Shown piece by piece: positions 33,459 to 42,354 of a DNA stretch of 64,000 bases (position 1 is the stretch's first letter; each line of letters starts with the position of its first letter). The stretch is from Ruminococcaceae bacterium D5 (GTDB lineage Bacteria > Bacillota > Clostridia > Oscillospirales > Ruminococcaceae), in contig FORK01000007.1 of the NCBI GenBank assembly GCA_900113995.1, positions 1 to 64,000 on the forward strand, read 5' to 3'. A program made the translations under genes and the position numbers. The notes below the pieces were generated by a model. It saw only the letters and a list, made by a program, of their open reading frames with translations, ran no database searches and was not told where the DNA came from.

Positions 33459-35606
33459 ATGGATCTGATCAAACAGCTCGCGGAGGAACTTTCGCTGCGC
33501 CCCACACAGGTCGAGGCGGCGGTCAAGCTGCTCGACGAGGGCAATACGGTGCCGTTTATCGCTCGCTACCGCAAAGAGGCGACCGGCTCGCTCGACGACA
33601 ACGCACTGCGCGACCTCGAGGACCGATTAAACTACCTGCGAAATCTTGACAAGCGGCGGGGGGAGATCCGTTCCTCCATTGAGGAGCAGGGGGCGCTGAC
33701 TGGGGAGCTTGACGCCGCGATCGGGGCTGCCGGAACTCTCGCCGCGCTTGAGGACCTCTACATGCCCTATAAGAAAAAGCGGGCGACCCGCGCTTCGAAA
33801 GCCAAGGAAAAAGGCCTTGAGCCGCTGGCGCTGCGTTTCCTTGAGCAGACCGGCGCCGCGCTGCCCGAGGCGCTCGCAGCCCCCTTTGTCGATCCCGAGA
33901 AGGGGGTTTCCACAGCGGAAGAGGCGATCGCGGGTGCATCGGACATCATCGCGGAGCGGATTTCAGATGATGCGGCGGTGCGTGGGCGGCTGCGCGAATG
34001 GCTGCGCCGCACCGGCGTCATCCGCTCGACGAGCGATCAGACCGAGCCGGGCGTCTACTCGATGTATTACGACTTTGCCGAGGCGGTCTGCAAAATTGCA
34101 GGGTATCGTGTGCTGGCGCTTGACCGCGGCGAGCGGGAAGACATCCTGAAGGTTTCGGTGGAGTGCGACGACGAAGCGGCGCTGGCCGAAATCGGAAAGC
34201 TGGTGCTCAAACGGGGCTTTTCCCCATCGATTCAGATAGTGAAAGCGGCGGCGGCCGACAGCTGGTCGCGGCTGCTCTTTCCCTCGCTGGAGAGGGAGCT
34301 GCGTTCCTCTCTCTCGGAGAACGCGGCCGAACAGGCCATCAAGGTTTTTGCTCTGAACCTCAAGCCGCTTCTGATGCAGCCGCCGCTCAAGGGAAAGACG
34401 GTGCTCGGACTGGATCCGGCCTACCGCACCGGTTGCAAGATCGCGGTGGTCGATCCCACCGGACGGGTACTCGACACCACTGTGGTTTATCCCACTCCGC
34501 CGCAGAAAAAAACCGAGGAGGCGGCACAGAAGCTGCGCGTTCTGATCAAAAAGCACGCCGTCTCGGCCATTGCCATCGGAAACGGTACCGCTTCCAAAGA
34601 ATCGGAAATCTTTGTGGCCGAGCTGATCAGGACGCTGGATGTCCCGGTTTCCTACATGGTGGTCAGCGAGGCGGGGGCGAGTGTCTACTCCGCCTCCAAG
34701 CTTGCGGCAGAGGAATTCCCACAGTATGACGTATCGCTTCGCTCGGCGGTTTCGATCGCCCGGCGCCTTCAGGACCCGCTGGCGGAACTGGTCAAGATCG
34801 ATCCCAAGGCGATCGGGGTCGGGCAGTACCAGCACGATATGCCGAAAAACCGCCTCGACACCGCCCTGGGCGGCGTGGTCGAGGATTGCGTCAATACGGT
34901 GGGGGTTGATGCCAACACCGCTTCCTTTTCGCTGCTTTCCTATGTCGCCGGGATAGGGCCGGCGCTCGCTAAAAACATCGTCGCCTACCGCGAGCAGAAC
35001 GGGCATTTCACCTCCCGCAAGGCGCTGATGGAGGTGCCGAAGCTCGGAAAAAAGGCGTTTGAGCAGGCCGCCGGCTTCCTGCGGGTGCCGGAAAGCGACA
35101 ATCCGCTCGATAACACCGCCGTCCACCCCGAGAGCTATGCAGCCTCCAAAAAGCTGCTGGCTCTCTGCGGCTTCAAGTCCGGCGCACTGCGGGAAGGGGG
35201 ACTTACCCAGCTTCCGGCACGTGTCTCCGAGCTGGGGGAGGAGAAGGTGGCGCAGGAGCTGGAAGTGGGTCTGCCTACTTTGCGCGATATGATCGCGGAG
35301 CTGCTCAAACCCGGGCGCGATCCCCGTGATGAGCTGCCGCCTCCCATGCTGCGCAGCGACCTGCTCGAGCTTTCCGATCTTAAGCCGGATATGGTCCTCG
35401 ACGGAACGGTGCGCAACGTTGTGGATTTCGGCGCGTTTATCGATATCGGGGTGCATCAGGACGGCCTGGTGCATATCTCTCGGCTCTGCGATCGCTTTAT
35501 CCGTCATCCCAGCGAGGTGGTTCGGGTTGGCGATGTGGTTAAGGTCAGGGTGCTGGAAGTTGATCAGAAGCGCAAGCGTATTTCGCTGACCATGCGCGAT
35601 CTCTGA
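33459..35606 (+). CDS. tex: Tex-family RNA-binding transcription accessory protein
   Basis: The 715-residue protein shows the Tex domain order: an N-terminal helical region (EGNTVPFIARYRKE near 28-41), a YqgF-like RNase-H fold (GLDPAYRTGCKIAVVD near 325) and helix-hairpin-helix repeats (YVAGIGPALAKNIV and VPKLGKKAFEQAAG near 495-540). A C-terminal S1 domain begins at VLDGTVRNVVDFGAFIDIGVHQDGL (about 640). Tex binds nucleic acid and influences transcription and translation; the exact role is unclear. SD aaggagg precedes the ATG. Confidence 0.95.
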   Translation: MDLIKQLAEELSLRPTQVEAAVKLLDEGNTVPFIARYRKEATGSLDDNALRDLEDRLNYLRNLDKRRGEIRSSIEEQGALTGELDAAIGAAGTLAALEDLYMPYKKKRATRASKAKEKGLEPLALRFLEQTGAALPEALAAPFVDPEKGVSTAEEAIAGASDIIAERISDDAAVRGRLREWLRRTGVIRSTSDQTEPGVYSMYYDFAEAVCKIAGYRVLALDRGEREDILKVSVECDDEAALAEIGKLVLKRGFSPSIQIVKAAAADSWSRLLFPSLERELRSSLSENAAEQAIKVFALNLKPLLMQPPLKGKTVLGLDPAYRTGCKIAVVDPTGRVLDTTVVYPTPPQKKTEEAAQKLRVLIKKHAVSAIAIGNGTASKESEIFVAELIRTLDVPVSYMVVSEAGASVYSASKLAAEEFPQYDVSLRSAVSIARRLQDPLAELVKIDPKAIGVGQYQHDMPKNRLDTALGGVVEDCVNTVGVDANTASFSLLSYVAGIGPALAKNIVAYREQNGHFTSRKALMEVPKLGKKAFEQAAGFLRVPESDNPLDNTAVHPESYAASKKLLALCGFKSGALREGGLTQLPARVSELGEEKVAQELEVGLPTLRDMIAELLKPGRDPRDELPPPMLRSDLLELSDLKPDMVLDGTVRNVVDFGAFIDIGVHQDGLVHISRLCDRFIRHPSEVVRVGDVVKVRVLEVDQKRKRISLTMRDL

Positions 35607-35635
35607 AAGCCTGCCGGAATTTTATTGGTAATTTA

Positions 35636-35665
35636 TTGACACAAAGCGTTAAAGTGGTGTAGGAT
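35636..35665 (+). promoter_or_regulatory. Promoter of the paaK-ACT operon
   Basis: TTGACA (35636-35641) and TAGGAT (35660-35665) have an 18-bp spacer. The promoter lies before a terminator-type hairpin at 35677-35702. Confidence 0.6.
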
Positions 35666-35676
35666 AAAAGGCAAGC

Positions 35677-35702
35677 GGGCTGCCCCGTGTCCGGGGCAGC
35701 CC
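35677..35702 (+). terminator. Intrinsic terminator, possibly an attenuator
   Basis: An 11-bp perfect stem (35677-35687 with 35692-35702) with a 4-nt loop and TTTT tail lies after tex but also downstream of the TTGACA promoter and only 28 bp before the paaK ATG. It may end tex transcription and also attenuate paaK. Confidence 0.7.
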
Positions 35703-35729
35703 TTTTGAGCGAACGAGGAGGAAACACCG

Positions 35730-37034
35730 ATGAAGAAGCCTTACTGGAATCCGATGGAGACTGCCCCGCTGCACGAGATACGTGCGATGCAGTCGCTGGG
35801 GCTTTCACGCACTGTGAGACGGGTTTATGAGAACGTCCCATTTTATCACAAAAAGTTTGACGAGATGGGAATCCGTCCGGATGACATCCGCAGCGTCGAT
35901 GATTTGGCTAAGCTGCCATTTACTTATAAGCAGGACCTGCGCGACAACTATCCCTATGGGCTCTTTGCAGCACCGATGGATGAAGTGGTGCGGATTCATG
36001 CCTCCTCCGGGACCACCGGGAAACAGACGGTGGTTGGATATACCCAGCACGACCTCGACATGTGGGCGGAGTGCGCCGCCCGCGCCCTGACGGCAGCGGG
36101 CGCTGATTCCAGTGATTTTGTGCATGTCTCCTATGGCTATGGGCTGTTTACCGGCGGACTCGGCCTGCATGATGGCGCGGGAAAAATCGGCGCTTCGGTG
36201 ATTCCGGCCTCTACCGGCAACACCAAACGCCAGCTTCAGATCTTCCGGGACTTTCATTCGACGGTGCTCTGCTGCACCCCCTCTTATGCGCTGTTTCTCG
36301 GTGAGGCGCTGCGCGATGCGGGGATTCCGCTTTCTGAAATTTCGCTGAAATACGGCGTGTTCGGTGCTGAGCCATGGACCGAGGAGATGCGCCGCCGCAT
36401 CGAAGAGCTGCTCGGCATCAAAGCGCATGACATCTACGGCCTTTCGGAGATCATGGGCCCCGGTGTTTCCTACGAATGCGGCGCGCAGAAGGGGATGCAC
36501 ATCAACGAGGACTTTTTCATCGCCGAGATCATTGACCCGGACACCGGCGAGGTGCTTCCCGAAGGCTCAACCGGCGAGCTGGTTTTTACCACCATCGCGA
36601 AAGAGGCGCTGCCGCTCATCCGTTACCGCACCCGCGATATCACCTCGCTGACCCGCGAGCCCTGCTCCTGCGGGCGCACCTTTGTGAAGATGAACAAGAT
36701 CATGGGACGCAGTGACGATATGCTGATCATCCGCGGGGTCAATGTGTTTCCGTCTCAGATTGAGTCGGTACTGCTCGATCTCGGAATGCCGCCTCATTAC
36801 CTGCTGGTGGTGGACCGCAAGGGCACCCTTGATACCCTGGAGGTATTGGTGGAGATGGACAGCTCGATGGAATTTGACGCAGTTCGCCTGATCGAGCAGA
36901 AGGAGAAGGAAATCCGCCGGGCGGTTGAATCGACGATCGGAATTGCTGCAAAAATCACCCTGGTTTCACCGAATACCATCGAACGCAGCGAAGGGAAATC
37001 CAAGCGGGTTGACGACCGCCGCAAGCTGGTATAA
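35730..37034 (+). CDS. paaK: Phenylacetate-CoA ligase family protein
   Basis: The 434-residue adenylate-forming enzyme has the ATP loop [15 protein letters not shown] (about 89-103), [23 protein letters not shown] (about 230-241), the cysteine pair near [14 protein letters not shown] (a family feature), [20 protein letters not shown] and a C-terminal KSKRVDDRR. It makes aryl-acetyl-CoA from the acid, ATP and CoA. In anaerobes it is typically paired with an ACT-domain protein and with indolepyruvate oxidoreductase. Here the ACT gene follows 10 nt later, but no phenylacetate degradation genes are near. It may serve reductive or reversible amino-acid metabolism. Confidence 0.9.
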   Translation: MKKPYWNPMETAPLHEIRAMQSLGLSRTVRRVYENVPFYHKKFDEMGIRPDDIRSVDDLAKLPFTYKQDLRDNYPYGLFAAPMDEVVRIHASSGTTGKQTVVGYTQHDLDMWAECAARALTAAGADSSDFVHVSYGYGLFTGGLGLHDGAGKIGASVIPASTGNTKRQLQIFRDFHSTVLCCTPSYALFLGEALRDAGIPLSEISLKYGVFGAEPWTEEMRRRIEELLGIKAHDIYGLSEIMGPGVSYECGAQKGMHINEDFFIAEIIDPDTGEVLPEGSTGELVFTTIAKEALPLIRYRTRDITSLTREPCSCGRTFVKMNKIMGRSDDMLIIRGVNVFPSQIESVLLDLGMPPHYLLVVDRKGTLDTLEVLVEMDSSMEFDAVRLIEQKEKEIRRAVESTIGIAAKITLVSPNTIERSEGKSKRVDDRRKLV

Positions 37035-37044
37035 GGAGAAAAAT

Positions 37045-37467
37045 ATGACTGTAACGCAGATTTCGATTTTTGTGGAGAACCGCCCCGGCAGGCTCGCTGC
37101 CGTCACCCGCGTACTGGGAGAGGCGGATGTGGATATTCAGGCGCTTTCGATTGCCGATACCTCCGAATTTGGAGTGCTGCGGCTGATTGTCAATGCAACA
37201 GACCTCGCTGCTCAGGTGCTGCGGGACGCGGGCTTCCGGGTGACCCTGACCAAAGTGCTGGCCGTCTCGGTCGGGAACCGTCCCGGTGGGCTCGCCAAGG
37301 CGTTGACCGCTCTCGGCGAAGAAGTGATGGTGGAATACTGTTACGCTTTTATCGGCCGCGATCCCAAGAGCGCCTACGTCATCCTGCGGGTGGATGACAA
37401 TGCCAAGGCGGAGGCTCTGCTGCGCCCGGCAGGTTTCGCAGTACTGGGCGCCGACGACATTTTTTGA
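37045..37467 (+). CDS. ACT-domain protein, two ACT modules
   Basis: Start is the ATG at 37045 after aaggaga; an earlier frame inside paaK is not used. The 140 residues form two ACT domains, ISIFVENRPGRLAAVTRVL (5-23) and VLAVSVGNRPGGLAKALTAL (about 73-92), each with the NRPG ligand loop. Such stand-alone ACT pairs bind amino acids and are routinely encoded beside paaK-type ligases, suggesting allosteric control by an aromatic or branched amino acid. A terminator follows at 37507-37538. Confidence 0.9.
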   Translation: MTVTQISIFVENRPGRLAAVTRVLGEADVDIQALSIADTSEFGVLRLIVNATDLAAQVLRDAGFRVTLTKVLAVSVGNRPGGLAKALTALGEEVMVEYCYAFIGRDPKSAYVILRVDDNAKAEALLRPAGFAVLGADDIF

Positions 37468-37506
37468 GCCGGGGTTGCACTGAAAAAGCCATGCGAGGTT
37501 TTCGTA

Positions 37507-37538
37507 ACAAGCCAGCGCCTAAAAGGGCGCTGGCTTGT
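37507..37538 (+). terminator. Intrinsic terminator after the ACT gene
   Basis: A 13-bp stem (37507-37519 with 37526-37538) with a 6-nt loop is followed by T-rich sequence. Confidence 0.85.
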
Positions 37539-38122
37539 TTTGTGATCAAGGCAATCACCGATTCTGCCGGCGGCAGTGAAAAAGCTTTCGCTTCAAGCAA
37601 TGAGTGCAACGAAATAACAAATCGTTGAGAAACAGAAGGGCCAATCAGAGAGCATTCCTGCTTTCGCAGCTGCAGTGCATGTGATGCATGCAAAAAATGT
37701 TCAGAGTCTCTTGAGGGGCAGGCTGGTAAGATGCACTTTTGGGCCGGTGCAAACCACGCGTGGTTTTGATTTGAACGTACCGCTCTTCTCAGGCACGAAT
37801 AGGTTTGTACGCTGCTTTGGGGTGCTGTCAACAGATTCTTTATCTTATCCGCTTTGGCAGGTACTGCGGAAAGATATCCGACAAAGCAGGGAGAAAAACC
37901 ATCGAGCATTCCAGAAGAAGGAACAGTCCCAGGCTGTGCGAACAGCACAGCCTGGGACTGTTCCTTCCCCGCATCAGGGGACTTTTGCCGCTGCCCGTTT
38001 TACCGGACGGTTCAGAGCAACCCAGCGGTTTTTGGACAAAAAACGGATTTGAAGTTTGCCCAGGCTGCCGGAGGTGCAACGCGCCCATTCGGGACATACA
38101 TCGAACCTTTGCCCGCACTTGT
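37539..38122. other. 584-bp intergenic region with a long perfect hairpin
   Basis: No gene is supported here. The striking feature is a perfect 23-bp inverted repeat with a 5-nt loop (37917-37939 with 37945-37967), without a U-tract on either strand. Smaller palindromes occur, such as aaaccacgcgtggttt near 37752. Decayed coding sequence or a structured RNA are possible; nothing identifiable was found by reading all frames. Confidence 0.5.
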
Positions 38123-39442
38123 CTATTTCGCGTCAGATTCGGAGCAGAGGTCCAGCACAATCTTTGCAACGGCCTGCGCCGCAAGAGGAATCACCTGCTC
38201 GTCAAAGTCGAAGAAACCATTGTGATGCGGCGCCTTGATGGGAGAACCGAAGACCATTTCGGTCGCCTTGCCGCCTTTGGACTGCACGCGGGACATCATG
38301 GTGGTAAAATCTTCGCCGCCCCCAAAATCGAAATTCTCTTCGATGCGGGAGATGCCCTCCACCGTTTTCAGAGAACGGATGACACGCCCGACCAGCTCGG
38401 GGTCACAGACGGCACCGCCGGCCGCGCCCATGAAACGGCTTTCATATCCGCATTCATACATCGCCGCAGCGGATTTGCAGATCCGCTCGGCTGCGGCGTA
38501 CATATACTCGTTGATTTCGGTGGTAAGGCCGCGTGTTTCCAGCGTCATCACCGCTTCTTCGGGGATGACGTTGCGTCCGGTTCCGCCATGCAGGGTGCCG
38601 ATATTGACGCGGCTGCTGCCGCCGCTGTGACGGGGAATTGCCAGCAGATTGAGAACCGCGGTGGAGGCTGCGGCCAATGCATTATGTCCTGTTTCAGGGC
38701 TTGCCCCCGCGTGGGCGGCACGGCCTTTGAAGGTGACATCAAACTTGGTGCTTGCCAGGAATCCCCGGCTGGAGGCCGCCACCGCGCCGAGTTCATTGAG
38801 CTTCAGTCCGATATGTCCGCCGAAAATCCAGTCAACTCCATCGAGTACACCGGAGTTGGCAATGGAGGCAGCACCGCGCAGCCCTTCCTCGGCGGGCTGG
38901 AAAATAATCCGTACGGTGCCGTGAATCTGATCGCGATAGGGCAGCAGAAGCCGGATCGCTCCGATTCCGATCGCCGCATGGCCGTCATGTCCGCAGGCGT
39001 GCATCAGGTTGGGATGCAGAGATTGAAAGCCCTCCCGCACCGGAAAATGTCCGACGTCCTGTGTCTCGCCGACGTCGTTGCAGTCGATATCCATGCGGAA
39101 AGCGACGACAGGACCGGGATGGGCGCCTTCAATTTCAGCGACACATCCGGTGAAGCCGCCCTTCATTTTCGAGAGCAAATCCTCACGTCCGCATTCCTGC
39201 AGCGCACGTTGGTAACAGTCACGATCGTATTTTTTATCCGGCAGGCCGTACATTGTGACGCGGTGATGGATTTCCTCACCGAAGCGGACCGGGACACCCA
39301 AAGCTTCAAGCTCTTCCAGCAGCCGGACTGTTGTACGATATTCGGTCCAGCCCGACTCAGGATAACGGTGGAGATCGCGCCGCAGCGATACGAGTTCCTT
39401 GGTCAGCGCTTCAAGATTGACTCTGTCAAAGACAAATTTCAC
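38123..39442 (-). CDS. M20-family amidohydrolase
   Basis: Start is GTG at 39442 behind aaaaggagg; the longer frame to 39604 has no SD. The 439-residue protein has RRDLHRYPESGWTEYRT near the start, metal ligands in FRMDID, MHACGHDGHAAIG, FQPAEEGLRGA (catalytic Glu), a dimerisation domain with KGRAAHAG, and a final APHHNGFF histidine. It resembles AbgA/AbgB and other amino-acid amidohydrolases that split N-acyl or p-aminobenzoyl-glutamate-type amides. It is monocistronic in context. The active-site residues all appear intact. Confidence 0.88.
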   Translation of the reverse strand: MKFVFDRVNLEALTKELVSLRRDLHRYPESGWTEYRTTVRLLEELEALGVPVRFGEEIHHRVTMYGLPDKKYDRDCYQRALQECGREDLLSKMKGGFTGCVAEIEGAHPGPVVAFRMDIDCNDVGETQDVGHFPVREGFQSLHPNLMHACGHDGHAAIGIGAIRLLLPYRDQIHGTVRIIFQPAEEGLRGAASIANSGVLDGVDWIFGGHIGLKLNELGAVAASSRGFLASTKFDVTFKGRAAHAGASPETGHNALAAASTAVLNLLAIPRHSGGSSRVNIGTLHGGTGRNVIPEEAVMTLETRGLTTEINEYMYAAAERICKSAAAMYECGYESRFMGAAGGAVCDPELVGRVIRSLKTVEGISRIEENFDFGGGEDFTTMMSRVQSKGGKATEMVFGSPIKAPHHNGFFDFDEQVIPLAAQAVAKIVLDLCSESDAK

Positions 39443-39592
39443 CTGTGCAGCCTCCTTTTCAATAAACCGATGCTGCCATCGGCGGCATCGCGGACACCGC
39501 GGTCCTGATTTGGCCCGCGCTTTGATCTTTCGTCTATTATAGCGGAAAAATTTCCCGTTCGCAATGATAAATTGGGATATCCTGCTGAAAAA

Positions 39593-39644
39593 AGAGCGGC
39601 GCACAAGGACCGGAAATTTTCATCCGGGCTGTGTGCGCCGCTCT
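39593..39644 (-). terminator. Terminator of the Asn/Gln/Ser repeat gene
   Basis: The stem agagcggcgcac (39593-39604) pairs with gtgtgcgccgctct (39631-39644) and is followed on the reverse strand by a run of T. Confidence 0.8.
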
Positions 39645-39658
39645 CGGTGGAAATGCGA

Positions 39659-39823
39659 TTACTTCTTGCTGCTGTACTGATTGTTCGAAGACTGGTTCGA
39701 GGTCTTCTGGTTGGAAGACTGATTCGAAGACTGGTTCGAGGTCTTCTGGTTGGAAGACTGATTCGAAGACTGGTTCGAGGTCTTCTGGTTGCTGGTCTGG
39801 TTCATGGAATTTTTGTTGTTCAT
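39659..39823 (-). CDS. 54-residue Asn/Gln/Ser-rich repeat protein
   Basis: An ATG at 39823 preceded by gggaggtg and followed by a clear terminator gives MNNKNSMNQTSNQKTSNQSS and then near-exact repeats of SNQKTSNQSSNQS, ending NNQYSSKK. It has no hydrophobic segment and almost no acidic residues. The underlying DNA at about 39675-39790 is a 3-unit tandem repeat of about 42 bp. Composition recalls Asn/Gln-rich small spore proteins (gamma-type SASP), which serve as amino-acid stores, but there is no direct sequence match that I recognise. Gene status is well supported by SD and terminator; function is open. Confidence 0.75.
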   Translation of the reverse strand: MNNKNSMNQTSNQKTSNQSSNQSSNQKTSNQSSNQSSNQKTSNQSSNNQYSSKK

Positions 39824-40019
39824 TGCATTCACCTCCCTTGCGCCTTTAGTATTCGAAAGGAAAACGAAAATTATTCGAAAAAATTTGAGCTGATTTCTGT
39901 ATGGACCGCAGTGGGGATATCGGAAGATTTTACCTTTTTATATAGAATAATCTGTGAAATTTATTTATTATGTTCGATGATACAATATATCAGGTCTGAT
40001 ATTTCGGCAGATTATCCTA

Positions 40020-40055
40020 TTGCATTTAGCATACCATTGTGGTATGATAAATGCA
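40020..40055 (+). promoter_or_regulatory. Rubrerythrin promoter overlapped by a long dyad operator
   Basis: TTGCAT (40020-40025) and TATGAT (40043-40048) form a promoter with a 17-bp spacer. A 16-bp inverted repeat with 3-nt centre (40021-40036 with 40040-40055, one mismatch; core CATACCA-ttg-TGGTATG) covers both hexamers, as expected for a repressor site. Confidence 0.75.
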
Positions 40056-40119
40056 AAGCATAAGTTCCATACATTTTCTGAGGTATTGAAATCAATTTAA
40101 TCATATTTAGGAGGAAAAA

Positions 40120-40668
40120 ATGATGAAAAAATTTGTTTGCACCATCTGCGGCTATATCCACGAAGGCGACAGCGCCCCCGAGTTCTGCCCGCAATGTAAG
40201 GCTCCTGCCTCCAAGTTCGAGGAAATGAAGGAGACCGCCGTTGTTTACGCTGACGAGCACCGCATTGGTGTCGCCAAAGATTGCGACCCCCGTATTGTTG
40301 AGGGACTGCGCGCCAACTTCACCGGTGAGTGCACCGAGGTCGGCATGTACCTTGCAATGAGCCGTCAGGCTGACCGCGAAGGCTATCCTGAAATTGCCGA
40401 AGCTTTCAAGAGATATGCGCTGGAAGAGGCGGAGCATGCCGCCAAGTTTGCCGAACTGCTCGGCGAGGTTGTCTGGGCTGACACCAAGAAGAACGTTGAG
40501 ATGCGCGCCGCTGCGGAGCATGGCGCCTGCGCGGGTAAAAAAGAGCTTGCTACCCTTGCCAAGCAGCTCAATCTCGATGCTATTCACGATACCGTCCATG
40601 AGATGTGCAAGGATGAGGCCCGGCATGGCTGTGGTTTCCAGGGCCTCCTTAAGAGATATTTTGCCTAA
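40120..40668 (+). CDS. rbr: Rubrerythrin with N-terminal rubredoxin domain
   Basis: The 182-residue protein starts with a rubredoxin-type FeS4 site (Cys7, Cys10, Cys23, Cys26). A ferritin-like diiron four-helix domain follows, with glutamates in [27 protein letters not shown] and CKDEARHG. The rubredoxin-first order defines reverse rubrerythrins, which reduce hydrogen peroxide in anaerobes. SD aggagg lies before the double ATG. Own promoter, dyad operator and terminator indicate a monocistronic stress gene. Confidence 0.93.
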   Translation: MMKKFVCTICGYIHEGDSAPEFCPQCKAPASKFEEMKETAVVYADEHRIGVAKDCDPRIVEGLRANFTGECTEVGMYLAMSRQADREGYPEIAEAFKRYALEEAEHAAKFAELLGEVVWADTKKNVEMRAAAEHGACAGKKELATLAKQLNLDAIHDTVHEMCKDEARHGCGFQGLLKRYFA

Positions 40669-40703
40669 TCCCTTTGCCATTCTCATCTTCTTTCATTCCT
40701 TTC

Positions 40704-40740
40704 AAACAGTCCCGCCGCAAACATGCGGTGGGACTGTTTT
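40704..40740 (+). terminator. rbr: Intrinsic terminator of rubrerythrin
   Basis: A 16-bp stem (40704-40719 with 40724-40739) with a 4-nt loop and TTTT tail. Confidence 0.9.
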
Positions 40741-40830
40741 CGCGCGATATGCCTATTGGAATCGGGTGCTTGAGGACGGCTCCCTTTTCTGCGGCGGGGC
40801 GCTTTTTATGCGGTGCGCAGATTGGAGATC

Positions 40831-41514
40831 CTACAAAATCCGGCCTGCTTCCATTCGAAACAGGCGGTCTCCAATACGCTGTGCCTGGGCGGGCTGATGG
40901 GTGACCAGCAGCATTGTTACCGAACCCTTCAAGGCGGTCAGAAGCTCCTCAATCCGCAGGGTTGAGAGGGGGTCGAGGGCGGAGGTGGGCTCGTCGAGAA
41001 GAAGCGCCTCCGGGCGGACCGCCAGAGCGCGCGCGATGCAGAGCCGCTGCTGCTGCCCGCCCGAAAGACGGCGTGCATCGCTCGTCAAACGGTCCTTGAC
41101 CTCGTCAAACAGCGCCGCGCGGGTCAGGGCTTCCTCGATTCTGACATCCAGATCTCTGCGGGTAAGCCGTTCCTGAAGGCGGATGCCGTAGGCGATGTTT
41201 TCGCCGATGCTCATTGGGAAAGGCGACGGAGCTTGAAAGACCATCCCCACTCTCCGACGGAGGGCGGCCAGCTCCCAGACACCCATCGGCCGCAGAATTT
41301 CTTCTCCATCCATGTGGATGCTCCCCTCCGTTTCGAAAAGATGCTCCTCGGCGTCAAGACGGTTGAGCATCCGCAGAAGGGTGGATTTTCCGCAGCCCGA
41401 GGGCCCCATCAACACCGTCGCCCGGCCCGGCGCCGCTTCCAGAGAGACGCGGTCGAGCAGCGTCCGGCCCGCGCGGCGGACCGTCAGACCTTTAACTGTT
41501 ATCCTGATTGGCAT
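40831..41514 (-). CDS. pstB: Phosphate ABC transporter ATP-binding protein
   Basis: Start is the ATG at 41514 after ggaggg, overlapping the pstA end by 23 nt. The 227-residue ATPase has Walker A GPSGCGKST (37-45), MLNRLDA, the PstB hallmark SPFPMSIGENIAYG, signature LSGGQQQRL and Walker B ALLLDEPTSALDP. It energises high-affinity phosphate import with PstC/PstA. It is a little shorter than usual at the C-terminus. It is the last gene in pstSCAB; phoU is absent from the window. Confidence 0.92.
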   Translation of the reverse strand: MPIRITVKGLTVRRAGRTLLDRVSLEAAPGRATVLMGPSGCGKSTLLRMLNRLDAEEHLFETEGSIHMDGEEILRPMGVWELAALRRRVGMVFQAPSPFPMSIGENIAYGIRLQERLTRRDLDVRIEEALTRAALFDEVKDRLTSDARRLSGGQQQRLCIARALAVRPEALLLDEPTSALDPLSTLRIEELLTALKGSVTMLLVTHQPAQAQRIGDRLFRMEAGRIL

Positions 41515-42340
41515 CCTGTTTCCCTCCAAGCATCCGCGCCGCCCTTCCCAGCAGCAGAAGAAGCAGAAGAAGCACCAATGCCGCCGCAAAGGCCGCATCG
41601 TTTTCCCCCTCCAGCAGTGCCTGATAGATTCCCACCGCAAGAGTTGCGCCAGAGGAAAGCAGATAATTCCCCCATCCCCGGGGATCAAGCGGTGGTGCAG
41701 CGTTTCCGATTCCCGAGGTCAGGAGCAGAGCGGCCGACTCCCCGGCGACACGGGCGGCGCAGAGCAGAGCTGCGGAAGCCAGGCCCCGCCGCGCCGCCGG
41801 CAGGATGATTCCGCAGTAGCATTCCGCTTCGGTCGCGCCGAGGGCACGGGCCGACGGGAGACAGCTGTGTGCCAGCCCTTCCATCGCGCGGCAGGCAGTT
41901 TTGGCTGCTGTGGGCAGAAGCAGCAGAGCGGCGGTCAGCACTCCGGAGAGAATCGAATAGCGCAGTCCGAGCCGCTGGGAGAAGGCGAGCAGTCCGAAGA
42001 GGCCATAGACAGCGGTGGGGACTGACGAAAGCGAGCCGAGAGCGGCTGAAAGAATCCCGGCGGCGGGGGAATCTCCGGCGCGCAGCAGCAGTACCGCGCA
42101 CCCGAAGCCGATTGGGAGCGCGGCCGACAGCGAGAGCAGGCAGAGCACTGCGGTATTGAGAATCTGCGGTAAAAGTCCCGTCCGGCCATAAAGGACGCTC
42201 GGCATCCGCAGCAGCATGCCGGGATCGAAGCCGCGCAGCCCCCCTGCCGCCGCGGCAATCAGCACTGCGCCGATCAACAGTAAAGAAAATGAAAACCCGG
42301 TGGCGAGAACCGCACGCCCGAGCCATTCCCGAAGCCGCAT
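41492..42340 (-). CDS. pstA: Phosphate ABC transporter permease PstA
   Basis: Start is the ATG at 42340 behind gggagga (an ATG at 42358 overlapping pstC is possible). The 282-residue membrane protein has about six helices and the PstA-type coupling region GLAHSCLPSARALGATEAECYCGIILPAA. It forms the channel with PstC. Codon use is GC-rich like the rest of the backbone. Confidence 0.9.
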   Translation of the reverse strand: MRLREWLGRAVLATGFSFSLLLIGAVLIAAAAGGLRGFDPGMLLRMPSVLYGRTGLLPQILNTAVLCLLSLSAALPIGFGCAVLLLRAGDSPAAGILSAALGSLSSVPTAVYGLFGLLAFSQRLGLRYSILSGVLTAALLLLPTAAKTACRAMEGLAHSCLPSARALGATEAECYCGIILPAARRGLASAALLCAARVAGESAALLLTSGIGNAAPPLDPRGWGNYLLSSGATLAVGIYQALLEGENDAAFAAALVLLLLLLLLGRAARMLGGKQDANQDNS

Positions 42341-42354
42341 TGGACTTCCTCCCA

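Noticed and set aside
33963-35507. 514-codon minus-strand frame opposite tex
   Set aside because: High-GC antisense shadow; the plus strand encodes complete Tex domains.
35730-37467. Phenylacetate degradation locus
   Set aside because: Only the CoA ligase and an ACT protein are present; no paaABCDE or ring-reduction genes lie in the window.
37805-39508. 567-codon plus-strand frame
   Set aside because: It is antisense to the M20 hydrolase, passes through the 23-bp hairpin and has no family resemblance or SD.
39670-39800. Regular ~42-bp repeats resembling a small CRISPR array
   Set aside because: Units are directly abutting with no unique spacers, and the repeats translate in one frame into a small protein with start, SD and terminator.
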